DNA of 64,000 bases from Melieria omissa. Taxonomy: Eukaryota; Arthropoda; Insecta; Diptera; Ulidiidae. The notes beneath the pieces are model-generated. The model did not search any database. It was not told where the DNA came from and was given only the letters and a program-made list of their open reading frames with translations. Within the stretch, counting starts at the first letter, position 1. The number at the start of each line of letters is the position of its first letter. A program made the position numbers and the translations under genes. The stretch spans positions 36,047,848 to 36,111,847 of the forward strand of contig OZ020268.1 of NCBI GenBank assembly GCA_963971225.1, given 5' to 3'. Positions 1 to 11,480 of this stretch are shown piece after piece.

Positions 1-72
1 TTTGTTAAGCTTTAATTCTCACAAAATTAAATCGTTTTGAAGAGACAGTATGCTTGTGCCATCGATACAAAA

Positions 73-410
73 ATGAGCATCGAACAAAGAGCCATAATGA
101 AGTTTTATTTTAAACTTGGCAAAAGTTTAACCAAACCTTTCAAATGATACACAAAATGATTGTTTATTCCGTGGCAGAGTACATGAGTGGTATACGTGAT
201 TTAAAAACGGCCGTGACGACAATGTTAATCAACTTGTTAACGAACAGAAATCTACTGCGATAACCACAGATTTCGTCAAAACTGCCAACATTTTCATTGA
301 TTTAGGCATCTCATGCATTTTAAGTGAACATTTGGCTATCGAATAGAGTGAACAAAGATTGTTCTGCAGAAGTTGACTGACACCATCTCAGCGGTAGACA
401 ATTGTGGCTG
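73..410 (+). pseudogene. mariner transposase N-terminus, decayed
   Basis: Translating from the ATG at 73 gives a start typical of mariner transposases: MSIEQRAIMKFYFKLGKSLT, the first helix-turn-helix of the DNA-binding domain. A one-base loss near 135 breaks the frame. The text then resumes with EWYT, a stop, FKNGRDD, matching the family's W-F-x-R-F-K-x-G-R linker with a premature stop. Similarity fades after about 300 and more stops follow. No catalytic domain or terminal repeats were found nearby, so this is a 3'-truncated relic of a Tc1/mariner DNA transposon. The family is clear from motifs; the subfamily is not assigned. Confidence 0.7.
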
Positions 411-702
411 ATTTGTTTTGGTTAACGCATCAATCACTTTCCGTATCCTTTTCCTTTTTAAATCCTTAAAAAAAAACCTAAAACAATAAATTTGTATCAC
501 ATATTTTTAAATAGTCCTTTTGAATGGCGCATTGCATATAGGTTCGGTAAGGTAGGAGTGACAACCTTCTACATGAGAAACTCAGTTAAGCACAAATTAT
601 GGCTCATTGTGGAGAACCAAGAGGATTCCATTATGAACCTGACATATCCCTGATATTTAGAAGCGATAGTGCAGGTAGACCAAAAAAAACTGAGCCGAGA
701 GC

Positions 703-906
703 TTATTTCTTTTTCTGGCTAATAAGGCACGTTGACAGATAGAGAATAGCCTTCTCCTCAGAGCCGCAACCTTGACATAAGTCGTTGTATTGAAGTCTCA
801 GTATTTCCCATAAAACAATGACCCGTGACCACTGAACCGTTGTGCTTATTGAGTGAGGGCTAAGGTTAAGCAGCTGGTTTTCCATTTCATATCGTACTCT
901 GGCCAA
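703..906 (-). pseudogene. LINE C-terminal Cys tail fragment
   Basis: The reading ends with LQYNDLCQGCGSEEKAILYLSTC. This matches the terminal zinc-binding-like tail of RNase H-bearing LINEs (family pattern YNDFCRSCG-DEEE-ETVEHLLCxCPAL). The two paired Cys and the last Cys are retained, but the His of the EHLLC segment is lost. It is the carboxy end of the same minus-strand LINE and fixes its 3' boundary near 700. Confidence 0.6.
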
Positions 907-1137
907 GTAGTCGGAAAATATTGCAGGCTTGTTCCTCAGACCACAATTCGTTTGCTACTTTTTGATAAAATTGGTTGGTCTTCTAATTTTCTAATGCAAG
1001 TTGAGGCCGCAATGGGAAGAAGGACGAGGTCTCGGCGAGCAGCGGACTGACTCTGGCTAGTTCCTTGTTGCCTGAGTTATAAGTTGCCTATGATACCTTT
1101 GTGCCCTGGGACCCAAAATAATGAGACGTTGGAGCCT

Positions 1138-1545
1138 CTAGCTAGCGTGTTTAAGGATTGTCGGAGGTCCAAAACCAGAGGAGGGTGAGGTAATTGCCCC
1201 CGCTAGCGACTTGATGGCTACCTGACTGTCCGAGTATATGTGGGCATCTGTCCTATCGCGTTCTCGCGAATAAACTAGATAAAAGTCTGGTAGATGGCCA
1301 TTACGTTTGCCTGAACAATGGACACTGTAGTGATCAGGCAGCCGGAAGGAAGGACGGAGCCTCAGTTGTCTAAAGAAGATACCACAGCCAACCTTGTTTG
1401 CCAATTTGAAGCCATCAGTGTAGATGTTGATGGAGTTGTTGGTGGATAACTCGCCACCGGTACATTTTTCTCTACTTGGGATACAGACAGTGAATTCATG
1501 GTCAAACTGAGTGGGGGTGCAGATAGGATCGATGACGGTAGACAT
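1138..1545 (-). pseudogene. LINE RNase H domain
   Basis: This 135-codon open stretch holds an RNase H fold. INIYTDGFKL is the first-strand catalytic Asp motif (family form YTDGSK, with Ser changed to Phe here). LRPSFRLPDHYSV is the conserved linker, and AHIYSDSQVAIKSLAGA carries the second acidic motif. The catalytic Glu motif (QAEV-type) is replaced by unrelated sequence because of a local frameshift near 1310. In LINEs the domain degrades the RNA strand during target-primed reverse transcription. It lies directly downstream of the RT thumb, as expected. The copy is not functional. Confidence 0.75.
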
Positions 1546-1830
1546 CTAACCATCCTGATCAAGGATTCTGGAATGACCAAGATCCAGTCTAGCCCAGCCA
1601 GAAATTATGTTAAATCTGACTGCAGAGCACTTCGCATACAGGTTGATTCGCTGCACAATAGGCACCCAATGGAGAAGGGGATAAAAAGAATCGAAAGCCA
1701 ACTTCCCGTCAGTGTGTGATTTTAACTAAAAACATCCCTCTCGTGTCCGTATTTCCCCCCGGTACTACCGACAGGTATTTCGTCGGGAGGTGGATTGAGC
1801 AATTTGTTCGAAGCGTTTATGTCCCTATCG

Positions 1831-2031
1831 TCAGTTGTCCTTGTCGTCAGTACGTTGGGGTTCCGTTCCTGTGGAGAAGGGTGCTTTTATGGGTGTGGTG
1901 CAAAGAGCTCCTGTGTCCAAGATGGTCGCCGTTCTCCTGACTTTATCAAAGGGTTTCAGTTTGACCGCCTCGCTGATGGCGGGCCACCAGAAAACAGCAC
2001 CAAATAGGAGGTTTGGTTCAAATACAGTCAA
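1831..2031 (-). pseudogene. LINE RT thumb-region fragment
   Basis: A 66-codon open stretch reads FEPNLLFGAVFWWPAI, then LDTGALCTTPIKA with a neighbouring DKVRR. This is the pattern of the segment just after the reverse transcriptase palm in RNase H-bearing insect LINEs (P-x-LLYG-x-x-VWWPA...LDKVQR...TGALRTTP). It joins the YVDD palm segment upstream at about 2380 and the RNase H segment downstream through frameshifts, so all three belong to the same decayed ORF2. Confidence 0.7.
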
Positions 2032-2698
2032 GTGAAGTCAGGATATGATTTGGGGGTTGAAGCCTCCATGCTGCGCCTAGGGCTCGTTTACAACAGTAAA
2101 GAGCGCACGAGGCTTTCCGTCCTCTTTCAGCAATGTTAGTATTCTATTTTAGTTTAGAGTCGAGAATTAGAAGTTGCCAAGGCTAAGTCTAACGCTGTTA
2201 AGTGTGAGTGGTACGAATTGAGGTATCTTATGTTTCCTACTAAAAACCATTACCTCGGTTTTGGAGGGATTGACATCAAGGCCGAATTACCGATACCATT
2301 AAGATAGAATCCCAAGTGCATCGATAAGTTTCACAGAAAGTGTAGAGAGATATTTTCCGGAGACTGCTATAGCAATGTCGTCCACATATGCAGCAATTCT
2401 GCAGCCAAAAATGTCAAGTCGATTAATTAAAGAGTTCAATGCCAAATTCCAGATCAAAGGAATTTGCATTTAGACCTTGGTTGACTTTTGAGGCCACTGC
2501 CTCCTTCTTGTGGGCCATCTCCAATCGAAAGTGGGCAACTCTCGGAGATTTATATGACCTCAGTTGGGTAACTATGTACAGCATAAGAAACTACTCTCTG
2601 GCTGGCTTAAAGCTGACTCTCAATAGCACAGAGCCTAAGGAGAGCGTTTTTCTCTGTTTTAGTGTGTCTTCGGCTACTGTGCATTTCAAATATATAGG

Positions 2699-3262
2699 GT
2701 GATCCAACTAGAGGTACTTTTTTCAATAACCTTTTTTTGACAGATCACGCGTGAGTCGTGTCAAGCTGTCATATTATTTTTGTTCAGTATTGTTTGGCAT
2801 TTCATCATGGAAAGACTTACGCCTGAACAACGTTTACAAATCGTTCAACTTTATTACGAACTATTTACGAGCATTTCGGTGAACAGCTAATTTCACGTAA
2901 TGGGCCGGTCGATTGGCCACCAAGATCGTGTGATATCACACCGTTAGACTTTTTTCTGTGGGGATACGTAAAGTCTAAAGTCTATACGGATAAACCCGCT
3001 TCGATTCAGGCCTTGGAGCAAAACATCACGCGTGTCATTCGCCAGTTACCAGTCGAAATGCTCGAACGAGTCATCGAAAATTGGACTCAACGGATGGACC
3101 ATCTGAGACGTAGCCGCGGCCAACATTTGAAAGAGATAATCTTCAAAAAATAAATGCCAAAGAATGTTCTTTCGAATGATAATAAACATTCCCCGTTAAA
3201 TTTTAATTTTCTGTGTTTTTTTCTTTAAAAAAGTAGGGAACCTCGAAATGGATCACGCTTTA
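2699..3262 (+). mobile_element. Internally deleted mariner-like element
   Basis: Imperfect terminal inverted repeats bound it. The left end reads gtgatccaactagaggtac and the right end, reverse-complemented, reads gtgatccatttcgaggttcc; both are followed by a T run. Inside, MERLTPEQRLQIVQLYYE (ATG at 2807) is the transposase N-terminus. From 2872 the reading resumes in another frame as the C-terminal 94 residues. About two thirds of the gene, including the first two catalytic Asp, is deleted. This is a typical non-autonomous derivative that an intact relative could mobilise in trans. Family: IS630/Tc1-mariner. Confidence 0.75.
2872..3153 (+). pseudogene. Transposase C-terminus of the deleted mariner-like element
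   Basis: This is an open stretch of 94 codons without a start codon. It begins HFGEQLISRNGPVDWPPRS and continues CDITPLDFFLWGYVKSKVY. This is the third catalytic motif region (PPRSCDxTPLDFFLWG), with the final Asp present. It ends RMDHLRRSRGQHLKEIIFKK and a TAA at 3151-3153, the usual C-terminus of this transposase group. It is out of frame with the N-terminal peptide starting at 2807, so no full protein can be made. Confidence 0.75.
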
Positions 3263-6200
3263 TTTTGTTCCTCAAAATATATTTTAACTAAATTGTAAGT
3301 AGGCCGAACGTTGATCTCAAAAGCAACAACAAAGCAGTAGCTTCTCTACTTCATAGTGGAAATAATTTTTAGTTGAAGATTGCTTCAAGTCTCGGCTACA
3401 ATTTAGCCCAATTATATAAGTTTAGAGCGCACTGCAAATGGCCGCAGCAACGTTTTGCCGCCCAGCGCAGCCCCGCTCGGCTATCAGCGCAGATTTATGA
3501 GCACTGCAACAGTCGGCTAAGTTTTCCAAGCCAATGCCTACTCGGCAGGCGCAACAACTTTTGCGCGCTGCCGTTTGCCACTTACCGTCACCGCTGCTGG
3601 TGCTGCTGCTGCTGTCGCTCGCATTTCTTTCGGGCCTGCTTGAAAATGCAAGTCTTTTGAAATTGTTTGAAATGCTCGTAATTTGAAAATTCTCAAACAA
3701 ATATTTTACATACTAATGCGAATTGCGTTAGCAGAGCGAAAAGTTGCAGCGTAGGCAGCGAGGATGCGAATAAGAGATGCGACTTGCGAGCCTAAAAGGT
3801 TACCGAGTACAGACGGCAGCGGCACTTATTGACACAGTTGCGTGCATGTGTGTGTACGTGCACTAATTCATGTGCTTTGCCAAGATTTTCTGTCTGTGTG
3901 TGATAATAAATTCTTGCCAAAAAGGCGTTCGAGGGAAATTTGAGCCAGTCTTCGTTGCGACAGTGGTTTATGTGCCAACCTACAAGCGGCGCCTTAGAAC
4001 TGCAAGCACACACACACACATACAGAGATTTCGAGCCATGCACGCATTCATGCATTCTTTACATATTCTTTGTGCCATGTGACCATGTGCAGTGTGCATG
4101 CTGTGCGGTTCGTTGAAGTAAGCATGTGTGTGTGTGTGCGCCTGAGTGCGTGCAGCTTTGGCAAGTTTCACTTAAACTATTTGCCGGCATTGCATGCAAC
4201 CGAAAATTAGGCGCATACCTAAGTATCTGCTTATGCTGCGACTGCATATTCAAGCCATCTCTCTCTGTCTGCTGCTGCTCACTCTGTCTCCCTTTCATGT
4301 AACTGCCAACACGTATTGACCCTTAAAGCAACATCGAGTTCCGACACTTTAATTTGTGACTCCACCTCACCATATTTCAGGTCTTGTCTCGGCCTACGTT
4401 GCGCCTGTTTTGCCGTCTCCCCTCGGGCCCATTGCTGCCCATTAAATGCTGTGCACGTCTGCCATTCACAGCCAGCAGCGCAGTTTTGCATTTATTTTTT
4501 TTCGCTCTCAGTATGGTCTGATTTTTTTCGTTCTTAACTGGAACACTACCAATGAGAAGCACCAAGCGTGGGGCGAGCGGAATGAACGAGGAAATTCACA
4601 AAATTATCTGCGCACATAGTTAAAAAAGTTTTTCGTAATTTTTCTTGTGGGTTTTGCTGCTACAACTTTTCCCACGCTTTTCTTGCTTCGGTTGTTCCTT
4701 CGTCTACGTTGGAGTCTTGTGCTCGTGCAATGCCTTTCTCACTTTTTAAATTGCAGTTATTCGCATTTTAAACTTGGCGCTCAAACGTGCCAAATTTTTG
4801 CTCGACTCCTGCTGCCGCTCGCCGACACTGCTGCACTAAATTCTTGTCTATGCGCCTGCCTGCCTTATCCATGCGATGGGCGAAACTTTTAAATCGGCAC
4901 AGAAATTACTTGTATTTCAGTTTTGCAGTTTGCCGTTTGCAGTTTTACTCCATTCGGCATTCACCAACATGCGAGCAGCGCGTAGATTGGCAATAAATGT
5001 CGCTTGTTCGGCGACAGATAGTGGGTTGGGCGCGCTAGGGAAACGTTGCAAACGAAATGTGTCACTGTTGTGCACTGCAGCAGACACACACACATGCACA
5101 CTCACAGAAATTGACGTGTAGACTCCTCGCTGCGGCAGCATTGAGCCAAATACAAGTCGAACATATGTGCTGAAGTTTTGGTATTTAAACCCATATGCGG
5201 GATTTTGTATATATGCACTTACTATATGTCTTTATATATGCATGATAGTATATAAATGTATGTATGTGTGTGCCTGCATAAAAATGAACGCATACTGTTG
5301 GCATAATTTTGATTTATATTCCTTGGTGCTTCACTCTTCAGCTGGTCGCTTTCCCTATAACATATACCATATGTTATATGAAGCACTGTGTTATACTTCG
5401 GACTGTTCTTTTGGCATACAAACATGTATGCTTGTGTGTATGTGTATGTGTGACACACATTCTTGCATATGCACATTTGAAAACAATGACAGTTGCATAC
5501 GCATTTCTGATGCTTCGTGCTCATTGTGCTGTGGCGGCCAAAGTCTCTCAAATTAAAAACTACTTTTTTCCTGTTTTCAAGTTGAAATTGAAATAGATTT
5601 CTATTCCATTCTCTGTCTGTGTTTTGCACCACGCTGACATTTGCCTACTTTTGCTGCCTGGCTTGGTTTACTTTTGGCGTGTGCAGCTTTAGATGTCACT
5701 GCATTATTTGCATATTTGCTTTTAATTGTGATGGCAGTTTTAAATTAAAAAATGCATCTTATACTTCAGAGAAGTGCAGCACTTTTCCTAGGAAAAAAAT
5801 ATCTGTCATTGGATTTCATATAATTTTTTACAGACTAAATGACAAGCTAACACAGTGCTTTTGGTGCTTCTGTCTCCATTATCGTTTAGCTTTGGTTTCA
5901 CTAAATGGATGCACACTCACACAATTACGTATATCAAACAAATGTCTGCATGTACATTTCGTTTAAGCGACACTAAACGCACCCAAATTATTGACAGCGG
6001 AATAATGAGGCACGGAACAGTAGAAATTATGCAACAAACCCAAAAACATATACATATACACATACATATGCATGTATATATGTATGTGTGTGTGTTAAAT
6101 AATGACTGCGCGCATGCGTAAGTATGTCAATGTGACAGCACAGCATATGTGTTGCTGTCATTGTTGCCACCATTTCAACCGAAAATGTTCGGGTTGCGTT

Positions 6201-6950
6201 TTTTATATTGTTTTCCCTTTTTTCCAACTTCTTTTGCTTACATTTGCCGCTTTTGCTTTGCTATTGACAATGAAACCAATGAGCCGCACAAAGTTAACGC
6301 ACTGTAAGCAATTTGCGTTGACAATTTGCTTTTATGATTTGGTTAGCGATTAGATTGACTAGTCTATAAAAAATACCCAATGGGCCGAAGCAGCAAAGGT
6401 GTGTGTGTGTGTGTGTCCTCACACACTAACTCAGCTCAACGCTTGCCTAAACCGTTAACTACACCAACAGCTGATTAATTGCAGCAACTCTAAAACCAAC
6501 ATCAAACTTGCCAGAGTCCATTAAAAAGAACTTTGCAGCAAAGTTTACTTAACAAACACTTTTGTGCACGAAACTTTATTACTTTCAAATTAATTGGCAG
6601 TGCATATGCAACGGCAAGTAAAAACACTAAACGAAAAATCAACAGCAACAGCAAGAAAAAGAGAAACAACAAAAAAGTCCATTTTTAAGTTTTCGCGGAC
6701 ATGACGTCCTGGAGAGTGGCGAACTTCTAAACTGTGGCAAGAATATCAAATCTGCGCCATACATGTGTGCGAGTGTGTGTGTGTGTGTGTGCGGGAGAGT
6801 TTTTGCATGCGAGCGGTCGGACTTTGTGCAATGATAATAAATGTACTTAGACACACTTTATTTTGCACTTTGTGCCGTTATAAAGTTTCCTGGGCGCTGT
6901 ATTTAACCCATAGATGCCCATAGAGAGGGCTATATGATTTTTTTTTTAGG
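3263..6950. other. Unique non-coding host DNA with CA/TG repeats
   Basis: I see no supported gene. The open frames here are short, overlap on both strands and often run through dinucleotide repeats, for example (CA)n at about 4007-4021, (TG)n at 4124-4139, 6399-6417 and 6773-6791, and TATG/CATA-rich stretches at 5200-5480 and 6035-6100. Base composition is more mixed than in the transposon-filled parts, and no terminal repeats were seen. This looks like intron or intergenic DNA of a fly. Confidence 0.5.
6399..6417. repeat. (GT)n microsatellite
   Basis: This is an uninterrupted run of about nine GT units. A second similar run lies at 6773-6791. Confidence 0.9.
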
Positions 6951-6959
6951 AATTATTAT

Positions 6960-8045
6960 AAAACTTAAAGTCGTTTAGACAGAGAGTCAAAGATTTCTGA
7001 TTAGGTATAATAAATATAAATAAAATTGTTTGTTTTGACAGACTGATTGATTGACATACTGACTGATTCATCATTGCTCAGTCAAAACCACTGAAGTTAT
7101 AAACATGAAATTTAAATTGTTAACTTATCTAAATGAATCTCCGCTAAGATAGGAGTTTTTGAAATTTAGGGTCTAAAAGGGCAAATCATGAATTAAGGTG
7201 TTGCATGAAGAAACGTGATTTAATAGGCCTTTTGATTTTAAACTTGGCGAAAATAATCTTAATTCAAAATACATAATTAGTAGCAGTAGTAGTACATTAA
7301 TTTTTTTGGAAAATCAAAATTTAATGGGGTCAACAATGAGTTAAGGTTCGTATACGAAAAAACTACGAAAAAAAACATGATTAGTGAAAACGCTTGAAAT
7401 CAATATAAATAATCAATATTAATTCAATTCAACATGTTTTTAGTTTTTGGAAAATAAAAATCTAGCGCGATAAACCACCCGCGGTTGACAAGTTTGAATG
7501 AAGACACATACATGACTTTTTACTCCTGTGGAGTTCAAACTTGATTAAATGTCTTCAAATATGAAATAATTCGATACATGTTTTGATTTTTTTTGCTTTT
7601 CATAAAAATCTGACTGGGTCAACCACGGGTTCTAAGTTTGTACGAAGAGACTGTGAAAACACATAAATTAATGGGTCTTTAAAATTTGGTATATGTACAG
7701 CAAATCTCAAATAATTCAGCACGTGATTTTTACTTCTCATGAAAATCAAAATGTGATGGGGTTAAAGACGTGTTAAGAGGTTGTTCAGAGAAAATAATTT
7801 AATGGGGCCTATTGAACTCAAAGTAAATGAAAACACTTGAAATCAAAAAACATTGACACATGTTTGTAATTTTTTCAAGAACTAAATTCTGAAGGGGTCA
7901 ACGATTTAAGAATGATTTAAGAGGTCTGTCAACTTCAAATATAGAGAAAATACTTGAAATGAGATATAATTAGACAAGTATGTTTTCATACAAATTTAAC
8001 GGGTGAACAAAGGGTTAAGAGAAACTTGATTTATTGGGCCCAGAA
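6960..8045 (+). repeat. Unclassified interspersed repeat, family R copy 1
   Basis: It opens with a TGACTGATTGA-type head, then attcatcattgctcagtcaa, and a diverged segment containing ctccgctaagataggagttt. A run of about six diverged modules of roughly 140 bp follows. Each carries a GGGGTCAACAATGAGTTAAG-like core, a TGATTTAATGGGCC-like piece and AAACTTGGTGAAAATACTTGAAAT. Core positions are near 7327, 7470, 7617, 7757, 7895 and 8001. Related copies lie at about 19085-19600 (minus), 27640-28070 and 39720-42570. No coding potential or terminal repeats were seen, so the class is open; a Helitron or satellite-bearing non-autonomous element are possibilities. Confidence 0.65.
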
Positions 8046-10279
8046 ATCCAACCTCTTGGTTTCCGTTTATGAGTTTTCAACACAAACTCAAACAATTTTC
8101 TGGCCCTTTAGTGCCTGGTTGAACGTCTTATTTATACTTTTTAGCGACAGCATTTGGTATGAAATCGAGCGGCCAAAAAAATTAGCCAAATGTTTTTTGA
8201 CGTAAAGTTGTCGGAACGTTTGAAAATTGCAATCGAAGTTAAACAAAAAAGATGCATTTGATGAATGAATCAAAATTAAAAATGACAAACATTTTTCTTG
8301 TAGTATTTTTGTATCAAAATCGTTAAGAAGGATCTCTACTCAGAACTTGAAATCAAATAGTTAACGCTATCTCTATATTTTTATAATATTTATTAGAGCT
8401 AATACATTAAAAAGCTAAGTTTATTCCATTTGAACCAATTTCCTACGCATTAATTATCATATTTTCCAGCTGTATATTCAAATATTAAAATTGGAGTTGG
8501 GCTACCGAATACCGGGAATAGTGCAATTGTTCATCGTTAATTTCTTAAAAATTTTTTAAATAATTCATTTAAGAAAATCGTCCATCATTGACCCCCAGAA
8601 ATTGCCAGAGTGTCAACTTAATAAGCACAGAAAATGGCCAAAATAGCTCAGTATCGGTCAAGGGCGTCTGGATGCAGTAGCAAAAATAAACAAGCAAAAC
8701 ATCAGCACCAAACTATCAATGACATTTATGATGGTAACACCAACAACAACAACAACCACCAGTCTCATATACAAGCCATACGGAGTGTGAATGTTCGCAT
8801 CTGACTTTGTCTGACGAGTGAGTGAGTGCAAATGTGTACTGCGTACGCGGTGACATTTCGAACCATACCAACAAAAACAGTCAACAACACAATCAATGAC
8901 ATAAAAGCAACAAATGCAACCAACAAAACCAATCAGCAGCCACTGTAAGCAACCTTAGCCTTGGTATATCATGTTCGAGTACATTGAGTTGAAAAGCAAC
9001 CGGGTTCACATGTGATGTGCGTCATGCGAGCTTATGTATTGTATTGTTTTGTACCGTATATATATAGTATGTATGACAGCGTGTACATAAGACATGATTT
9101 AGTGTTGTATGGGTATTTTTAATAATGGGTTCTCGATGCTGAAGAACCTGTAATTTTTGCATTTTGGTGAAAAAATACATGAGTCAAAAAATTCGGATGC
9201 TACAGTGAGGTTAAATAAATGGCGTCGCAACGAGGTCAAACGTGCCAAAAAAGCTAAGAAGTTGGACAAATCGCTCCACAGCTGCTCAGAGGTTGATCTT
9301 AGAGGGTTAAAATATATGACTAACCCCCACTAATTTTTCCTGCTGAACATTTATTTCAAGCATATTTATATCTTATCTCCAATCCTAGATGGGGCTCCCA
9401 TACAAAATTATGGTTTTTATAAAACAGGCTCTAAATGCTCCCAGGTAGGTCCAGATGTGTCAACTGTAAGACCAATATTCATTTATTTTCTCTTCCAAAT
9501 ATTTCTTTCAAACATGCCTATCGGCTATCTGGCCATTTTCTATGACATTGGCTCCTCACTTGTAGTAAAGGAAACTATTGAACCGATTTAAATGATTTAT
9601 TCAGTGATCGGCAACATTCTTAAGTACAAAAAATACAAAATTAATGAAGGTTCAGAAATTAACTATAGAATAGAATTAGTAAAACGTGAAGATCCAGTCG
9701 CTCGCCTGATTCAGTTACTGCCAGGAAAGTCCTAATGTGATAAAGTGTTCTCGAGAGTGACTGGTAAAAATGCAGCCAGAGCTGAGAAATCCAGATAATG
9801 GTTTACTTAATCAATTATAGGTCAAGTGAATAAGTATTTCTACTTGAGTAGAGAATGTTGACCAATTTAAAAGTAGGGGTTTTTTTCTAAAAGCACACAA
9901 TGTTCCAGTTAGTCATTTTAACTTCGGTTGATCTATTTATTTCCACAAACGTTTCGGACCCCAAAAGTGATACCAACATATTTTCTTGCCTTCTTCTTTT
10001 TTTTTAATTTCAAATCAGTGTATCGGTGGTATCAGTATCTGGATTGTTCCAGGAAGATTCTGTGATTGTTCCTGAAGAAAAGTGAGGTAAGAGCTGTGGA
10101 AGTTGAAAATAGAACTTGGGCAAAATAACATCAGAGTAAAGATTTTAAGGTCATTTAAAGAATTTTTCAGTTACTCACGGTTTTGCGATTCTTTGGTTGG
10201 TAAAACATAAGCTTTGAGTGGGTCTTATTAGTGGAAAATTAATCTTTTTAAGTACAAAAATTCAAGTTTTTAAAGTTAA
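8046..10279. other. Non-coding, nothing recognised
   Basis: This is AT-rich DNA with a short CAA run (about 8740-8760) and TATA/TATG stretches (about 9055-9075). A short reading near 9220-9300 (WRRNEVKRAKKAKK...) is not backed by a longer frame. There are no terminal repeats, transposase motifs or splice-like coding blocks that I can support. Confidence 0.4.
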
Positions 10280-10430
10280 AGTGGCGCACATAGAATTTCA
10301 TTTTAGGGGTTTCTACGAAACTTTTCACTTTAGTTCCGTTTGAAACTATGTTTACCTCCCAAAATGTTAGTAACCATCAGATATTAGGGGAAGGTTTGAA
10401 CCCTCAAAACCCTCGTTACGTGTGCCACCG
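10280..10430 (+). mobile_element. hAT-like MITE, copy 1
   Basis: It begins agtggcgcacatagaattt and ends near gtgtgccaccg. The interior shares the landmarks GTTTGAAACTATGTTTACC and GGTTTGAACCCTCAAAACCC with the copy at 59515-59661 (opposite orientation) and with the truncated copy at 28075-28205. The mariner TIR at 10434 starts within a few bases of its right end. The hAT assignment rests on the 8-bp target duplication of the 59515 copy. Confidence 0.6.
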
Positions 10431-10604
10431 CCACAGGTGTACAACTTTGCTTCCGCCGTTTTCCGATAGGTGGCTGTACCGGCTGAGGCTGGTTGAAATA
10501 CATAGATGGTAATGCCTTTAAAGTGAGTGTGGACAGTGCCTAACGAATTGTCATCGCCGTTTCAGTGACAGTTGTTCTTGTTTTCGTATTATTCACGCTC
10601 GAAA

Positions 10605-10789
10605 ATGTCCGTTTATGTGCCCAATTCTCGCCATTTGCGGGAAGTTTTACTTTTCTGTTACAATTCGAAAAAAAATTCAGCTGAAGCGCATCGAATGCTC
10701 TGAGAAACTTACGGTGATTCTGCTCTGAGTGAAAGAACGTGTCGGGAGTGGTTTCAACGTTTTAAAAATGGTGATTTCGACATGACAAA
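10605..10789 (+). pseudogene. mariner transposase N-terminal fragment
   Basis: From the ATG at 10605 the reading is MSVYVPNSRHLREVLLFCYN, then SAEAHRML, an in-frame TGA at 10701-10703, ETYGDSALSERTCREWFQRF and KNGDFD. This is the mariner paired helix-turn-helix region with the W-F-Q-R-F-K-x-G-D-F-D linker. The stop and the later deletion make it non-functional. Confidence 0.8.
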
Positions 10790-11098
10790 GTCATCCTCCA
10801 ACACGACAATGCTCGGCCTCACGTCGCAAAAGTGGTCAAAAAGTACCTGGAAACGCTGAAATGGGAAGTCTTGCCCCACCCGCCGTATTCCCCAGATGTC
10901 GCCCCTTCTGACTTCCACCTATTCCGTTCGATGGCACACGGCCTGGCAGATCAACATTTTCAATCCCTCGAAGAATTGGAAAAATGGATTGCTTCATGGA
11001 TAGCGTCAAAAGAGGACTCCGTTTTTCGAGCCGGGATCCGAAAATTGCCGGAAAGATGGGAGAAAGTTGTCGCTAGCGACGGACAATACTTTGAATAA
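10790..11098 (+). pseudogene. mariner transposase C-terminal fragment
   Basis: It starts VILQHDNARPH, the second catalytic Asp motif, and runs to HPPYSPDVAPSDFHLFRSM. The spacing between the two aspartates is 34 residues, the DD34D signature of mariner. It ends LPERWEKVVASDGQYFE plus TAA, the usual C-terminus. It is out of frame with the N-terminal fragment. The residues present are well conserved, so the deletion looks fairly recent relative to the other relics. Confidence 0.85.
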
Positions 11099-11173
11099 TA
11101 CATCTGTAAGCACTTTTTCGCAATAAAGCTTTTAATTGTGGAAAAAAACGGCGGAAGCAAAGTTGTACACCTG

Positions 11174-11480
11174 ATATAATAATTTTTTTTTGTATAAAGA
11201 ATATTTTCCAGCAATAAAATAATAAAATTAAATAAAATTTCTTGACTTTTTTCTGGCAATGTTGTTTTTTGAGCTTAGTTCACATTAAGATTCTTAGTCA
11301 TGAATTGAAGTGGTTTTGGTGAATTTATTTTTTGCTAAATATCCAGTAAATTTTTATTTGTGTTAGGTAAATATTCAAATAAATAGTAAATATTCCACTA
11401 AATAATTGCATTTCTTGAAATTTTCCTATACAACTATTTGTGTTCCTACCAACATTTTGCTCCTTTACTAAAAATCAACA
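11174..11480. other. AT-rich spacer
   Basis: This is AT-rich DNA between the mariner element and the unique block. No gene, terminal repeat or array was seen. Confidence 0.4.

Larger units (their letters stand above)
560..2440 (-). mobile_element. Decayed RNase H-bearing LINE (LOA/I/R1-like)
   Basis: Read on the minus strand, this is the 3' half of a non-LTR retrotransposon ORF2, broken by frameshifts and stops. In order: reverse transcriptase palm with the catalytic AAYVDDIAIA motif (about 2370-2400), then DVNPSKTEVMVFSRKHKIP (about 2210-2280), a thumb region with FEPNLLFGAVFWWPAI (about 1960-2025), RNase H (1138-1545), a VSLFWVPGHKG motif (about 1090-1135), and a Cys-rich tail (703-906). 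RNase H after the reverse transcriptase places it near the LOA/I/R1 group, not classical jockey. The 5' end (endonuclease and first RT boxes) is missing. The stretch 560-700 is probably 3' UTR. No target-site duplication was recognised. Confidence 0.75.
10434..11173 (+). mobile_element. mariner element with internal deletion
   Basis: Terminal inverted repeats match perfectly for at least 25 bp. The left begins caggtgtacaactttgcttc and the right end is its complement, with CGCCG then T-rich sequence following on both. The total is about 740 bp against about 1.3 kb for complete mariners. The N-terminal third and the C-terminal third of the transposase remain, joined at about 10789 with a frame change; the middle, including the first catalytic Asp, is gone. 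The expected TA target duplication is not obvious (CA on the left, AT on the right). Confidence 0.85.

Noticed and set aside
5167..5632. 129- and 136-codon frames on opposite strands
   Set aside because: Both run through TATG/CATA-rich DNA over the same bases; no domain in either.
6960..8045. CRISPR-like array from evenly spaced repeats
   Set aside because: The modules are diverged tandem units of about 140 bp without constant short repeats and unique spacers, and the DNA is eukaryotic in character.
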